Shown: positions 36,578-46,159 of the stretch, one piece after another
Layout of the letters: each line of letters opens with the position of its first letter
Numbering within the stretch: the stretch's first letter is position 1
Notes under the pieces: generated by a model
The model's input: only the letters and a program-made list of their open reading frames with translations
Database searches by the model: none
What the model was told of the DNA's origin: nothing
DNA from: Beijerinckiaceae bacterium
GTDB lineage: Bacteria > Pseudomonadota > Alphaproteobacteria > Rhizobiales > Beijerinckiaceae
Direction: 5' to 3'
NCBI GenBank assembly: GCA_947452455.1
Contig: CANGBX010000009.1
Location: forward strand, 62,001 to 126,000
Length of the DNA: 64,000 nt
Position numbers and translations under genes: made by a program

Positions 36578-38260
36578 ATGAACCAGCTTCCTCGCCTGCG
36601 TGCGTCACGTGCGCTCGCCATTCCGCTCCCGGCGAACGGCGCAAAGAGCCTCATTGAAACGCTTGCCTTTGCGGCAGCTGCTTTTGTTCTTTTGATACTC
36701 GCCTTGTTTGTCGCCCCTCATGCCCGCGCACAGGGCGGCTTTGACGTGATCATCGGCCTCACCACCGATAAATTTCCCGACACAGAGCGCGCGCTGAATG
36801 AATTGCCCGGCGCTGGCCTTGCCACGGCACCTGATATTGTTGAGGCGCTGGTCGCCAATCGGCTTTACTTCAATGGCCCAGCCCGAAAACTCTATTTTGC
36901 CGATGAAGCGGGCAAGATGTTTGATGCCGCCACCGGCGAGAGCGCCGATGTGATGGCTTCTGCGCTGAAGAAAGTGCGCATCAATAATGCCGTGCGCCGC
37001 TCACTGGATGCCGCACGTGGGGCACTCACCCTCATGTCGCCCGACCCCGCCAAGCGCAAGGCCGCTGCCGACAGCGTCTTCAAATCGCGAGATGCCACAG
37101 CGTTGCCATTGCTCGAGGCTGCGCTCGCACAAGAAACCGTCTCAGCCAATCGCAAGATTCTCGAAGAAGCGCGCGCGGCCATTATTGCAGGCGACAGCGG
37201 CGCCAATGAAGTGCAGCGCCTTGAAGCCATCGACATTTTGAAAAGCCGCGGCGACCAAGATGCCGTGAGTGTTCTCACCACCATTGCCTCGTGGAGCGAG
37301 GGTCGTGTGAAAGCAGCCGCAGATTCGGCCTCTTCTGTCATTCAAGCCAAACTCGCCTTGTGGCGCAATGTGCAGAATATCTGGTACGGGCTTTCGCTTG
37401 GGTCTGTATTGCTGCTGGCAGCCATTGGTCTCGCGATCACCTTCGGCGTCATGGGCATTATTAATATGGCCCATGGCGAAATGGTGATGCTGGGCGCCTA
37501 CACCACTTTTGCTGTGCAGGAGTGGGCGCGCACGAGCCATCCGGGTCTGTTGAATTATTCTCTCTTCATCGCCATTCCGCTGGCTTTTCTTGTCACAGCG
37601 GCTGTGGGCATTCTGATTGAGCGCGTGGTGATCCGCTTTCTCTACGGGCGCCCGCTAGAAACATTGCTCGCGACTTTCGGCATTTCGCTGATCTTGCAAC
37701 AGGCGGTGCGCACCATCTTTGGTGCCAACAATCGCGAAGTCTCGGCCCCCTCTTTCATGGCGGGCTCGTTTGATTTCGGCAGTTTGCAAATCGGCTATGG
37801 GCGCATGTGGATCATTGTTTTTGCGCTCGCCGTTTTCTTCGCGCTGCAATTTGTTTTGCGCGCGACCTCTTTTGGGCTTCGCATGCGTGCGGTGACGCAA
37901 AACCGCCGTATGGCCTCTTCCATGGGCATTGATACCAATCGCATTGATGCCATGGCCTTCGGCCTTGGCTCGGGCATTGCCGGCATGGCGGGCGTAGCGC
38001 TGTCGCAGATCGACAATGTGTCGCCCAATCTTGGCCAGAGCTACATTATCGATAGTTTCATGGTCGTGGTGTTTGGCGGTGTTGGTAATCTCTGGGGCAC
38101 GTTGCTGGGTGCGCTCACACTGGGTGTTGCCAATAAGTTTCTCGAGCCGATTGCAGGCGCGGTGCTGGGCAAAATCCTGCTGCTCGTCTTCATCATTCTC
38201 TTCATCCAGAAACGGCCGCGCGGACTCTTCGCGCTCAAAGGCCGCGCGGTGGAGGCATGA
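36578..38260 (+). CDS. urtB: Urea ABC transporter permease UrtB
   Basis: UrtB is one of two membrane subunits of the urea importer. It is 560 residues, much longer than a LivH-type permease because UrtB proteins carry an N-terminal domain. Here this is a hydrophobic signal (AAAFVLLILALFVAPHARA) and about 220 soluble residues. The permease part starts near residue 265 with ITFGVMGIINMAHGEMVMLGAY and ends with GGVGNLWGTLLGAL. The urtC start overlaps its stop (ATGA). Confidence 0.96.
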   Translation: MNQLPRLRASRALAIPLPANGAKSLIETLAFAAAAFVLLILALFVAPHARAQGGFDVIIGLTTDKFPDTERALNELPGAGLATAPDIVEALVANRLYFNGPARKLYFADEAGKMFDAATGESADVMASALKKVRINNAVRRSLDAARGALTLMSPDPAKRKAAADSVFKSRDATALPLLEAALAQETVSANRKILEEARAAIIAGDSGANEVQRLEAIDILKSRGDQDAVSVLTTIASWSEGRVKAAADSASSVIQAKLALWRNVQNIWYGLSLGSVLLLAAIGLAITFGVMGIINMAHGEMVMLGAYTTFAVQEWARTSHPGLLNYSLFIAIPLAFLVTAAVGILIERVVIRFLYGRPLETLLATFGISLILQQAVRTIFGANNREVSAPSFMAGSFDFGSLQIGYGRMWIIVFALAVFFALQFVLRATSFGLRMRAVTQNRRMASSMGIDTNRIDAMAFGLGSGIAGMAGVALSQIDNVSPNLGQSYIIDSFMVVVFGGVGNLWGTLLGALTLGVANKFLEPIAGAVLGKILLLVFIILFIQKRPRGLFALKGRAVEA

Positions 38261-39405
38261 TGATGGAAGCCCGCAAGCCACTCCTCCTCTCGCTCATCGA
38301 CGGGCGCGGTGCGATCTTTCTTGGCATTCTCACGGCAGCTGCCGTGCTCGTGCCACTGCTCTCGCTTGTCATCCCCGCCAATTCTGCTTTTGCCATTCCG
38401 GCCTATCTGGTGGCGCTGTTTGGCAAATATCTCTGCTATGCGCTGCTGGCGATTGCGCTCGATCTGGTGTGGGGCTATTGCGGAATTCTCTCGCTGGGGC
38501 ACGGGGCTTTCTTCGCGCTGGGCGGTTATGCGATGGGCATGTATCTCATGCGCCAGATCGGCACGCGCGGCGTCTATGCCCATCCCGAACTGCCCGATTT
38601 CATGGTCTTTCTGAACATGAAAGAATTGCCGATCACATGGTGGGGTTTTCAAAGCTTTCCCTATGCCATGCTGATGGTCTTGCTCATTCCAGGCCTCTTG
38701 GCTTTCATCTTCGGGTTTCTTGCCTTCCGCTCGCGCGTCACCGGCGTTTATCTGTCGATCATCACGCAGGCCATGACCTATGCGCTGCTGCTCGCCTTCT
38801 TCCGCAATGACATGGGCTTTGGCGGCAATAATGGGCTGACCGATTTCAAAGATATTCTGGGCTTCAATGTGCAAGCCAAGGAAACGCGTGCGGCACTGTT
38901 TGTCGCCAGCTGTATCGCCCTAGGCGCTGGCTATCTGATTGCGCGCGCCGTCACAGAATCGAAATTCGGCAAAGTGGTGATTGCCATTCGTGATGCGGAA
39001 TCGCGCACGCGCTTTTTGGGCTATCGCGTCGAGACGTATAAGCTCGCCGTCTTCGTGCTCTCGGCCATGATGGCGGGTGTGGCGGGTGCGCTTTATGTGC
39101 CGCAAGTGGGCATCATCAATCCGGGCGAATTTGCGCCGGGCAATTCGATTGAAGCCGTCATCTGGGTAGCGGTTGGTGGACGCGGCACGCTGGTGGGTGC
39201 GGCACTGGGCGCCATCATCGTCAATTGGGGCAAGACTTTCTTCACCGGCGCTTTGCCCGAATATTGGCTCTTTGCACTGGGCGCACTGTTTGTGCTGGTC
39301 ACGCTGTTTCTGCCCAAGGGCGTTGTGGGCGTGATCGAGCAATTTAAAGCGCAGCGCGCGTCTGCGAATAAAGGCGGCACAGCCGCCGCACCAGCGGCGG
39401 AGTGA
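38257..39405 (+). CDS. urtC: Urea ABC transporter permease UrtC
   Basis: This is the second membrane subunit, 382 residues, LivM-like. Landmarks are LDLVWGYCGILSLGHGAFFALGGY, GVYLSIITQAMTYALLL, AIRDAESRTRFLGY, and GGRGTLVGAALGA. ATG 38257 overlaps the urtB stop; two further ATGs follow at once. Confidence 0.96.
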   Translation: MMMEARKPLLLSLIDGRGAIFLGILTAAAVLVPLLSLVIPANSAFAIPAYLVALFGKYLCYALLAIALDLVWGYCGILSLGHGAFFALGGYAMGMYLMRQIGTRGVYAHPELPDFMVFLNMKELPITWWGFQSFPYAMLMVLLIPGLLAFIFGFLAFRSRVTGVYLSIITQAMTYALLLAFFRNDMGFGGNNGLTDFKDILGFNVQAKETRAALFVASCIALGAGYLIARAVTESKFGKVVIAIRDAESRTRFLGYRVETYKLAVFVLSAMMAGVAGALYVPQVGIINPGEFAPGNSIEAVIWVAVGGRGTLVGAALGAIIVNWGKTFFTGALPEYWLFALGALFVLVTLFLPKGVVGVIEQFKAQRASANKGGTAAAPAAE

Positions 39406-39410
39406 AGACC

Positions 39411-40160
39411 ATGGATATCGCCAAGAACTCCCTGCTCTATCTCGATGGCGTCAGCGTTTCTTTTGACGGCTATAAAGCGCTGCGTGGTCTTTCACTCACG
39501 CTCGCGCCGGGCGAAATGCGCGCCATTATCGGCCCCAATGGTGCGGGCAAAACGACCATGATGGATATTATCACCGGCAAGACACGACCCGATGAAGGCG
39601 ATGTGCTGTTTGCCGGCTCGCATGATCTAACGAAAATGGATGAAGCCTCGATTGCCGAATTGGGCATCGGCCGCAAATTCCAAAAACCCACTGTGTTCGA
39701 AAGCCACACAGTGGATGACAATATCCTGCTCGCGCTGAAAGCCCCGCGCTCGGCGCTCGCCACTTTGTTTGGCAAACCATCAGCCGACACACGCGCGCGC
39801 ATCGACCAGATTTTGGAAACCACCAAGCTGAAGGACCATCGCTTGCGGCTTGCAGCAGACCTGTCGCATGGGCAAAAGCAGTGGCTCGAAATCGGCATGT
39901 TACTGGCGCAAGACCCGAAATTGCTTCTGGTCGATGAGCCGGTGGCGGGCATGACGGATGCAGAAACCGCACAGACTGCTGAACTGTTGCGCGAGATTGC
40001 CATCGATCATTCGGTGGTTGTGGTGGAACATGACATGAGCTTCGTGCGTGATCTGGGTGTGAAAGTCACCGTTCTGCACGAAGGGGCCGTGCTGGCTGAA
40101 GGCCCGCTGGATGTCGTCAGCGCTGATCCGCGCGTCATTGAAGTCTATTTGGGACGCTGA
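39411..40160 (+). CDS. urtD: Urea ABC transporter ATP-binding protein UrtD
   Basis: UrtD is a LivG-like ATPase of 249 residues. Walker A is IGPNGAGKTT, the signature is LSHGQKQWLEIGMLL, and Walker B is LLLVDEPVAGM. ATG 39411 is preferred, with GGAG upstream. GTG 39402 would overlap urtC and is the alternative. Confidence 0.95.
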   Translation: MDIAKNSLLYLDGVSVSFDGYKALRGLSLTLAPGEMRAIIGPNGAGKTTMMDIITGKTRPDEGDVLFAGSHDLTKMDEASIAELGIGRKFQKPTVFESHTVDDNILLALKAPRSALATLFGKPSADTRARIDQILETTKLKDHRLRLAADLSHGQKQWLEIGMLLAQDPKLLLVDEPVAGMTDAETAQTAELLREIAIDHSVVVVEHDMSFVRDLGVKVTVLHEGAVLAEGPLDVVSADPRVIEVYLGR

Positions 40161-40163
40161 ACC

Positions 40164-40859
40164 ATGCTCGCCGTTGAATCCATCGACCACTACTATGGCG
40201 CCGCGCAGGCTCTGCGCTCCGTCTCGCTCAATGCCAAGCCCGGCCGTGTGACCTGCGTCATGGGCCGCAATGGTGTGGGCAAAACTTCGCTCATGCGCGC
40301 CATCTGCGGGCACCAGAGCATCGCGGGCGGTCGTATCATGTGGGAGGGTGAGGATGTCGCCAAACTGGCACCCCATGCACGCGCGCAGCGTGGCATTGCC
40401 TTTGTGCCGCAGGGCCGCGAGATTTTTCCTCTCCTCACTGTGCGCGAAAATCTGGAGACCGGCTTTGCTGCCGCCAAACGCGCCGACCGCTATGTGCCAG
40501 ATGAAATCTACGATCTCTTCCCCGTGCTGAAGGACATGCTCTGGCGACGTGGCGGCGACCTGTCGGGCGGCCAGCAGCAGCAGCTCGCCATCGGTCGCGC
40601 GCTGGTCACGCGCCCGCGCCTTTTGGTGCTGGATGAGCCGACGGAAGGCATCCAGCCCTCCATCATCAAGGATATCGGCCGCGCCATTGACTATCTGCGC
40701 CAGAAGGGCGACATGGCCATAGTGCTGGTCGAGCAATATTTCGAATTTGCTCGTGACCTGGCGGATGATTTCATCGTCATGGATCGCGGTGCCGTCGTGA
40801 TCTCGGGTGACAAAGCCTCTATGGTGGAGAAAGATGTCCGCAGCCGCCTGTCCGTCTGA
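40164..40859 (+). CDS. urtE: Urea ABC transporter ATP-binding protein UrtE
   Basis: UrtE is the second ATPase, LivF-like, 231 residues. It shows Walker A GRNGVGKTS, FVPQGREIFPLLTV, signature LSGGQQQQLAIGRAL, and Walker B LLVLDEPTEGIQPSII. It lies 3 bases after urtD. ureD begins right after its stop, so uptake and urease genes appear to be one transcript. Confidence 0.96.
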   Translation: MLAVESIDHYYGAAQALRSVSLNAKPGRVTCVMGRNGVGKTSLMRAICGHQSIAGGRIMWEGEDVAKLAPHARAQRGIAFVPQGREIFPLLTVRENLETGFAAAKRADRYVPDEIYDLFPVLKDMLWRRGGDLSGGQQQQLAIGRALVTRPRLLVLDEPTEGIQPSIIKDIGRAIDYLRQKGDMAIVLVEQYFEFARDLADDFIVMDRGAVVISGDKASMVEKDVRSRLSV

Positions 40860-41720
40860 GTGGCACAAGACCTTTTTCTCGCGAGTGACCCCGTGAACGC
40901 GCCTTTCCTCAGCCATCATGTGCCCATCGGCGCGCGTGCGCGGGGCGCCATCCGTGCGCGTTTTTCCGCCCTCGACGGGCGCAGTGCTTTGGCTGATCTG
41001 TATGAAGCGGGCGGTTTGCGCCTGCGCTTTCCACGCAATGCCCAGACCTGCGAGGCCGTGCTCGTCAATACGGGCGGTGGCATTATCGGTGGCGACCGCG
41101 CGGAACTCTCATTCGACGTTGATGCGCATGCCGATGCCATGATCACCACGCAATCGGCTGAAAAAATCTATCGCGCACAGAATGTGCCTGCCGAAGTCGC
41201 GCTCTCGCTCAGGGCTGGCGCTGGCGCACGACTCGAATGGCTGCCGCAAGAAACCATTCTGTTTGAAGGTGCAAAGCTGAAACGCTCTTTTGCCCTCGAT
41301 ATGGCAGATGATGCGCGCGTGACGCTGCTGGAAGCCACGACCTTCGGTCGGCTCGCCATGGGCGAGAGCAGCATCAGCGGCATGCTGGCAGATCGCTGGC
41401 GATTGCGCCGTGGCGGCAAACTTGTCTTTGCGGATGATCTGCGGTTGGAGGAATCCATCGGCGCGACACTCGATCGCAAAGCTTGCGGACAAGGCGCGCG
41501 TGCCACCGCACTCTTTTTGCATCTGGCCCCCGAGGCTGAAAGCTTGCTTGATCTCGCCCGCGAAACACTTGCACCCGCGACTTGCGTTTGGGGTGCGAGC
41601 GCGTGGAATGGGCTTCTCGCCATTCGTCTTCTATCGCCTGCGCCAGAAACCATCCGCGCGGCGCTTGTGCCTCTTCTTGAAACCCTGCGCGGGCGCTCTG
41701 CTCCGCGCGTCTGGCAATAG
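40860..41720 (+). CDS. ureD: Urease accessory protein UreD
   Basis: UreD binds apo-urease and, with UreF and UreG, forms the nickel-insertion complex. It is 286 residues. Conserved features are [47 protein letters not shown] and [11 protein letters not shown] 40860 directly abuts the urtE stop; another GTG at 40893 is possible. Confidence 0.94.
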   Translation: MAQDLFLASDPVNAPFLSHHVPIGARARGAIRARFSALDGRSALADLYEAGGLRLRFPRNAQTCEAVLVNTGGGIIGGDRAELSFDVDAHADAMITTQSAEKIYRAQNVPAEVALSLRAGAGARLEWLPQETILFEGAKLKRSFALDMADDARVTLLEATTFGRLAMGESSISGMLADRWRLRRGGKLVFADDLRLEESIGATLDRKACGQGARATALFLHLAPEAESLLDLARETLAPATCVWGASAWNGLLAIRLLSPAPETIRAALVPLLETLRGRSAPRVWQ

Positions 41721-41734
41721 GGAGTTATTTTCCC

Positions 41735-42355
41735 ATGAATCTCACCCCACGTGAAAAAGACAAATTGCTGATCGCGCTCGCCGCCATGGTCGCGCGCAAC
41801 CGCCTCGCGCGCGGCGTGAAGCTGAACCATCCCGAAGCTGTCGCCCTCATCACCGACTATGTGGTGGAAGGAGCCCGCGATGGGCGCAGCGTGGCTGACC
41901 TCATGGAAGCGGGCGCGCATGTCGTCACCGCTGACATGGTGATGGAAGGCATTGCCGAAATGATTCACGATGTGCAGGTGGAAGCCACTTTCCCCGACGG
42001 CACGAAACTGGTGACCGTGCATGAGCCCATCCGTGGCTCGGCCTCCAAAGATATTCCCGGCGCTGTGTTTGCAGGGTCAGGTGATGTGCTGATGAATGAA
42101 GGTCGCGAGACGGTGACGCTGAAAGTGTCGAACACTGGCGACCGCCCCATTCAAGTGGGCTCGCATTATCATTTCTTCGAGACCAATCCGGGCCTGTCTT
42201 TTGACCGCGCCAAAGCGCGTGGCATGCGGCTCGATATTCCAGCGGGCACGGCTGTGCGTTTCGAGCCGGGACAAACACGCGATGTGCAGCTCGTGGCACT
42301 ATCGGGAAATCGCGAAGTCTATGGCTTGCGCGGCGAAATCATGGGCAAGCTCTAA
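41735..42355 (+). CDS. ureAB: Fused urease gamma/beta subunit (UreA-UreB)
   Basis: One 206-residue protein carries both small urease subunits. Residues 1-100 are the gamma subunit ([49 protein letters not shown]). Residues from about 105 are the beta subunit ([44 protein letters not shown]). The frame is continuous with no frameshift. Most relatives encode two genes; this fused form resembles Helicobacter UreA and some actinobacterial and alphaproteobacterial ureases. Confidence 0.95.
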   Translation: MNLTPREKDKLLIALAAMVARNRLARGVKLNHPEAVALITDYVVEGARDGRSVADLMEAGAHVVTADMVMEGIAEMIHDVQVEATFPDGTKLVTVHEPIRGSASKDIPGAVFAGSGDVLMNEGRETVTLKVSNTGDRPIQVGSHYHFFETNPGLSFDRAKARGMRLDIPAGTAVRFEPGQTRDVQLVALSGNREVYGLRGEIMGKL

Positions 42356-42370
42356 GAGGGAGATGACAAG

Positions 42371-44083
42371 ATGACAACGAAACTCTCCCGCGCTGCTTAT
42401 GCAGATATGTTCGGGCCCACCACCGGCGACAAAGTGCGCTTGGCCGATACAGCGCTCATGATCGAGATCGAGAAAGACTTCACCATCTATGGTGAAGAGG
42501 TGAAATTTGGTGGCGGCAAAGTCATTCGTGATGGCATGGGCCAGTCGCAAGTGTCGCGCGCCGATGGCGCTGTCGACACGGTTATAACCAATGCGGTCGT
42601 GATCGACCATTGGGGCATTGTGAAATGCGATGTGGGCCTGCGTGACGGGCGCATCTTCAAACTCGGCAAGGCGGGCAATCCCGAAATCCAGCCGGGTGTT
42701 GATATAATTATCGGGCCCGGCACGGAAGTGATTGCGGGTGAAGGCAAGATCCTCACCGCGGGCGGCTTTGACACACATATCCATTTCATCTGCCCGCAGC
42801 AGATTGAAGAGGCGCTGATGTCGGGCGTCACATCTATGCTGGGTGGCGGCACGGGGCCAGCCACAGGAACCTTTGCGACCACCTGCACGCCAGGCCCTTG
42901 GCATATTGCGCGCATGATCGAAGCTTCAGATTCCTTTCCGATGAATCTGGGCTTTGCCGCCAAGGGCAATGCGGCGACACCCAAAGGCTTGATCGAACAG
43001 ATTGAAGCTGGCGCCTGCGCCATGAAGCTGCATGAAGATTGGGGCACCACTCCAGCAGCGATTGATAATTGCCTGTCGGTGGCCGATGACACAGACGTGC
43101 AGGTGATGATCCACACCGACACGCTGAATGAATCAGGCTTTGTCGAAGACACAATCAAGGCGTTCAAAGGCCGCACCATTCATGCCTTCCACACCGAAGG
43201 GGCAGGCGGTGGCCATGCGCCCGACATTATGCGTGTAGCAGAACTTGAAAATGTGCTGCCCTCCTCCACCAATCCGACGCGGCCTTTCACCAAAAATACG
43301 CTCGATGAACATCTCGATATGTTGATGGTCTGCCATCATCTTGATTCATCGATTCCTGAAGATCTGGCTTTTGCCGAGAGCCGCATCCGCAAAGAGACCA
43401 TCGCAGCCGAAGACATTCTACATGATCTGGGTGCGCTCTCGATGATGTCATCAGATTCGCAGGCCATGGGGCGTGTGGGCGAAGTCATCATCCGCACGTG
43501 GCAGACGGCCGACAAGATGAAGCGCCAGCGCGGGCCGCTGCCCGAAGACAAGGGCGACAATGACAATGCCCGCGTCAAACGCTACATCGCGAAATATACG
43601 ATCAACCCCGCGATTGCCCATGGCGTGTCGCGCCATATTGGCTCGATCGAAGCAGGCAAGCTTGCTGATCTTGTTTTGTGGACGCCGGCTTTCTTTGGTG
43701 TGAAGCCTGATCTGATCATCAAGGGCGGCATGATTGCAGCCGCCCCCATGGGCGATCCGAATGCGTCGATCCCGACACCACAGCCCGTGCATTATCGCCC
43801 GATGTTTGGCTCATATGGCGCAGCCGTTTCACGCACATCCATGACCTTCGTGTCGCAAATGTCGCTCGACAAGGGCATTGCCACACATTTGCGCGTCAGC
43901 AAGCAGATGGTTGCTGTGCAGGATACGCGCAAACAAATCTCGAAGAAGAGCATGATCCACAATGGCGCCACGCCCAAGCTGAGGATCGATCCCGAGACTT
44001 ATGCGGTGACGGCTGATGGCGTGCTGCTGACTTGCGAACCCGCCTCGGTCCTGCCGATGGCGCAACGCTATTTCATGTTCTGA
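42371..44083 (+). CDS. ureC: Urease alpha subunit
   Basis: UreC holds the dinickel site that hydrolyses urea to ammonia and carbamate. All catalytic residues are present at Klebsiella numbering plus two: H136 and H138 (DTHIHF), carbamylated K219 (MKLHEDW) and H221, H248, H274, flap C321-H322 (VCHHLD) and D362. It is 570 residues. It starts 15 bases after the fused small-subunit gene. Confidence 0.98.
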   Translation: MTTKLSRAAYADMFGPTTGDKVRLADTALMIEIEKDFTIYGEEVKFGGGKVIRDGMGQSQVSRADGAVDTVITNAVVIDHWGIVKCDVGLRDGRIFKLGKAGNPEIQPGVDIIIGPGTEVIAGEGKILTAGGFDTHIHFICPQQIEEALMSGVTSMLGGGTGPATGTFATTCTPGPWHIARMIEASDSFPMNLGFAAKGNAATPKGLIEQIEAGACAMKLHEDWGTTPAAIDNCLSVADDTDVQVMIHTDTLNESGFVEDTIKAFKGRTIHAFHTEGAGGGHAPDIMRVAELENVLPSSTNPTRPFTKNTLDEHLDMLMVCHHLDSSIPEDLAFAESRIRKETIAAEDILHDLGALSMMSSDSQAMGRVGEVIIRTWQTADKMKRQRGPLPEDKGDNDNARVKRYIAKYTINPAIAHGVSRHIGSIEAGKLADLVLWTPAFFGVKPDLIIKGGMIAAAPMGDPNASIPTPQPVHYRPMFGSYGAAVSRTSMTFVSQMSLDKGIATHLRVSKQMVAVQDTRKQISKKSMIHNGATPKLRIDPETYAVTADGVLLTCEPASVLPMAQRYFMF

Positions 44084-44093
44084 GGAACAGATT

Positions 44094-44645
44094 ATGATCC
44101 GCGCTGGAAAAATCTTGGCACAGGCCGCAGGTAAAAATGCCTGCGCTGATACAGTTCTGCTCGATTCCACAGAGCGCCATCGTCGGCGCGCCACGATGGC
44201 ATGCGTGCGCGGCTTGGAATTTCTGCTCGATCTGCCGGAAGCCATTATGCTGCGCTCGGGCGATGCGATCATGCTTGATGATGGGCGGCTCGTAGAAGTG
44301 CTGGGCAAGCCCGAGCCTTTGGCTGAAATTCGCTGCGGCAGCGCGCGCGAATTGGCCAATGTCTCCTGGCATCTGGGCAACCGCCATCTGCCGGTGCAGA
44401 TTTTCGAAACCAAGATCCGCATCCGCCGCGACCATGTGATTGAAGATATGGTGCGCGGCCTCGGCGCCAAGATTGCGCTCATTGAAGCCGCCTTCGATCC
44501 CGAAGGTGGTGCTTATGCGCAAGCCGAACATGCGCATGATCCCGGACATGATCATGGGCACGATCACCACGACCATGGCGATGATTGCGGCTGCGGACAT
44601 GATCACCACGGGCATGACCATGCGCATGGCCACAAGCATGGCTGA
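44094..44645 (+). CDS. ureE: Urease nickel-metallochaperone UreE with histidine-rich tail
   Basis: UreE stores and hands over nickel to the UreDFG complex. The 183-residue protein has the peptide-binding N-terminal domain and a metal-binding domain with the usual GNRHLP. Residues 141-183 form a tail with 16 histidines and two cysteines (CGC) that should bind several metal ions. Its stop overlaps the ureF start. Confidence 0.95.
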   Translation: MIRAGKILAQAAGKNACADTVLLDSTERHRRRATMACVRGLEFLLDLPEAIMLRSGDAIMLDDGRLVEVLGKPEPLAEIRCGSARELANVSWHLGNRHLPVQIFETKIRIRRDHVIEDMVRGLGAKIALIEAAFDPEGGAYAQAEHAHDPGHDHGHDHHDHGDDCGCGHDHHGHDHAHGHKHG

Positions 44646-45300
44646 GAGCGCGCATCTGCCGCTGGCCATCTGGCTGTCGCCAGCCTTTCCGGTTGGCGCC
44701 TTCGCTTATAGCCATGCGCTCGAATGGGCGGTGGAAAGCGGTGCGGTGGAGGATGCAGCCACACTCAGCACATGGATCGATGATCTTCTGCGCTGCGGCT
44801 CGGGCCGCAATGATGCCATTCTGCTTGCAGCCAGCCATCGCGCCGCACATGATGCAGCCGCGCTGATCGAGATCAACGAATTGGCTTTGGCGCTCGCACC
44901 CTCGCGCGAGCGGCATCTTGAAACATCCGCGCAGGGTGCGGCTTTCGTCATTGCCATGCGCGCGGCTTGGCCTTGCGCGGCGCTCGATGCACTTGATGGC
45001 GAGACGGCCTATCCTGTTGCGCTTGGCGCTGCCGCGGCGGGACACCATGTGCCCTTGGCCGCAACGCTGGAGCATTTTCTGCTGGCCTTCACCGCCAATC
45101 TCGTGTCGGCGGCTGTGCGCCTTGGCCCCATTGGGCAGACCGATGGCCAACGTGTCACGGCTGGCGCTTTGCCTGCCATCCACGCAACGGCGCGCTTTGC
45201 GCTCACTTCCACATTGGACGATCTCGGCTCGGCCACCCTTGCCTCCGATCTCGCGTCCATGCAGCATGAAACCCAATATTCGAGGCTCTTTCGATCATGA
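44638..45300 (+). CDS. ureF: Urease accessory protein UreF
   Basis: UreF works with UreD to control UreG GTPase during nickel insertion. It is 220 residues, all helical, with [20 protein letters not shown] near the N-terminus and [14 protein letters not shown] near the C-terminus. ATG 44638 overlaps the ureE stop by 8 bases. An open frame upstream through the ureE histidine tail is out of family register. Confidence 0.94.
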   Translation: MAESAHLPLAIWLSPAFPVGAFAYSHALEWAVESGAVEDAATLSTWIDDLLRCGSGRNDAILLAASHRAAHDAAALIEINELALALAPSRERHLETSAQGAAFVIAMRAAWPCAALDALDGETAYPVALGAAAAGHHVPLAATLEHFLLAFTANLVSAAVRLGPIGQTDGQRVTAGALPAIHATARFALTSTLDDLGSATLASDLASMQHETQYSRLFRS

Positions 45301-45938
45301 CCGCATCTTTGAATGGACCGCTGCGCGTTGGCATTGGCGGCCCCGTTGGCTCCGGCAAAACCGCGCTGATGGAAAATCTCTGCAAGGCGCTGCGCGACAC
45401 TTACGATATCGCCGCCATCACCAATGATATTTACACGAAGGAAGATGCACGCCTGCTGACTGTTGCAGGCGCACTGACGCCTGATCGCATCATGGGTGTG
45501 GAAACAGGCGGCTGCCCGCATACCGCTATTCGCGAAGACGCCTCTGCCAATCTGGCGGCCGTGTCGGACATGAGCAAAAAATTTCCGGGCCTTGAAATCA
45601 TTCTGATTGAATCGGGCGGCGATAATCTTGCAGCTACTTTTTCGCCGGAGCTCGCGGATATCACCATCTATGTGATCGATGTGTCGGGCGGCGAAAAGAT
45701 TCCGCGCAAAGGCGGGCCTGGTATTACGCGCTCCGATTTGCTCGTCATTAACAAGATCGATCTCGCGCCCTATGTCGGCGCCTCGCTCGACGTGATGGAT
45801 GCGGATACGAAGCGCATGCGGGGTGAGCGGCCTTATGTCTTCTCCAATATGAAGACGAAACAGGGCTTGCAGCCGATTATGAATTTCATCGCCAAGCGCG
45901 GCGGCTTAGCCCTGCGGGCTCCGATCACAGCTGACTAA
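45297..45938 (+). CDS. ureG: Urease accessory GTPase UreG
   Basis: UreG is the GTPase that drives nickel delivery. It is 213 residues with P-loop [12 protein letters not shown], metal-binding [16 protein letters not shown] (the CPH motif), [16 protein letters not shown] and [10 protein letters not shown]. It overlaps ureF by ATGA and ends the urt-ure block. No nickel permease gene follows in the window. Confidence 0.97.
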   Translation: MTASLNGPLRVGIGGPVGSGKTALMENLCKALRDTYDIAAITNDIYTKEDARLLTVAGALTPDRIMGVETGGCPHTAIREDASANLAAVSDMSKKFPGLEIILIESGGDNLAATFSPELADITIYVIDVSGGEKIPRKGGPGITRSDLLVINKIDLAPYVGASLDVMDADTKRMRGERPYVFSNMKTKQGLQPIMNFIAKRGGLALRAPITAD

Positions 45939-45945
45939 TCACGCC

Positions 45946-45998
45946 GGCATTGCGCTATGGATTGCCACGTCGGCCTTCGGCCTCCTCGCAATGACGGG
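45946..45998. repeat. Palindromic intergenic repeat, copy 4a (degenerate)
   Basis: Only the right half is well preserved: GGATTGCCACGTCGGCC followed by CCTCCTCGCAATGACGGG. The left arm has decayed to CGGCATTGCG. Confidence 0.6.
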
Positions 45999-46020
45999 AG
46001 AAAGGCTACTGCCTCTCGAT

Positions 46021-46105
46021 CGTCATTGCGAGGAGCGCAGCGACGCGGCAATCCAGCTTCACGCGTGAGGCCTCTGTATGGTTTCGCTTCGCTCGAAATG
46101 ACGGC
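46021..46105. repeat. Palindromic intergenic repeat, copy 4b
   Basis: It begins CGTCATTGCGAGGAGCG and ends TTCGCTCGAAATGACGGCG. It lies 22 bases after copy 4a in the same orientation, between ureG and the transaldolase gene, and may help to end the urt-ure transcript. Confidence 0.75.
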
Positions 46106-46159
46106 GTGAGTTGCGACTCTTTAGCCGACAAGGCATGATGGCGGCACGAGGAGAATCCC

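Noticed and set aside
39900-40919. A 339-codon minus-strand frame across urtD and urtE.
   Set aside because: It crosses two genuine ATPase genes with intact motifs.
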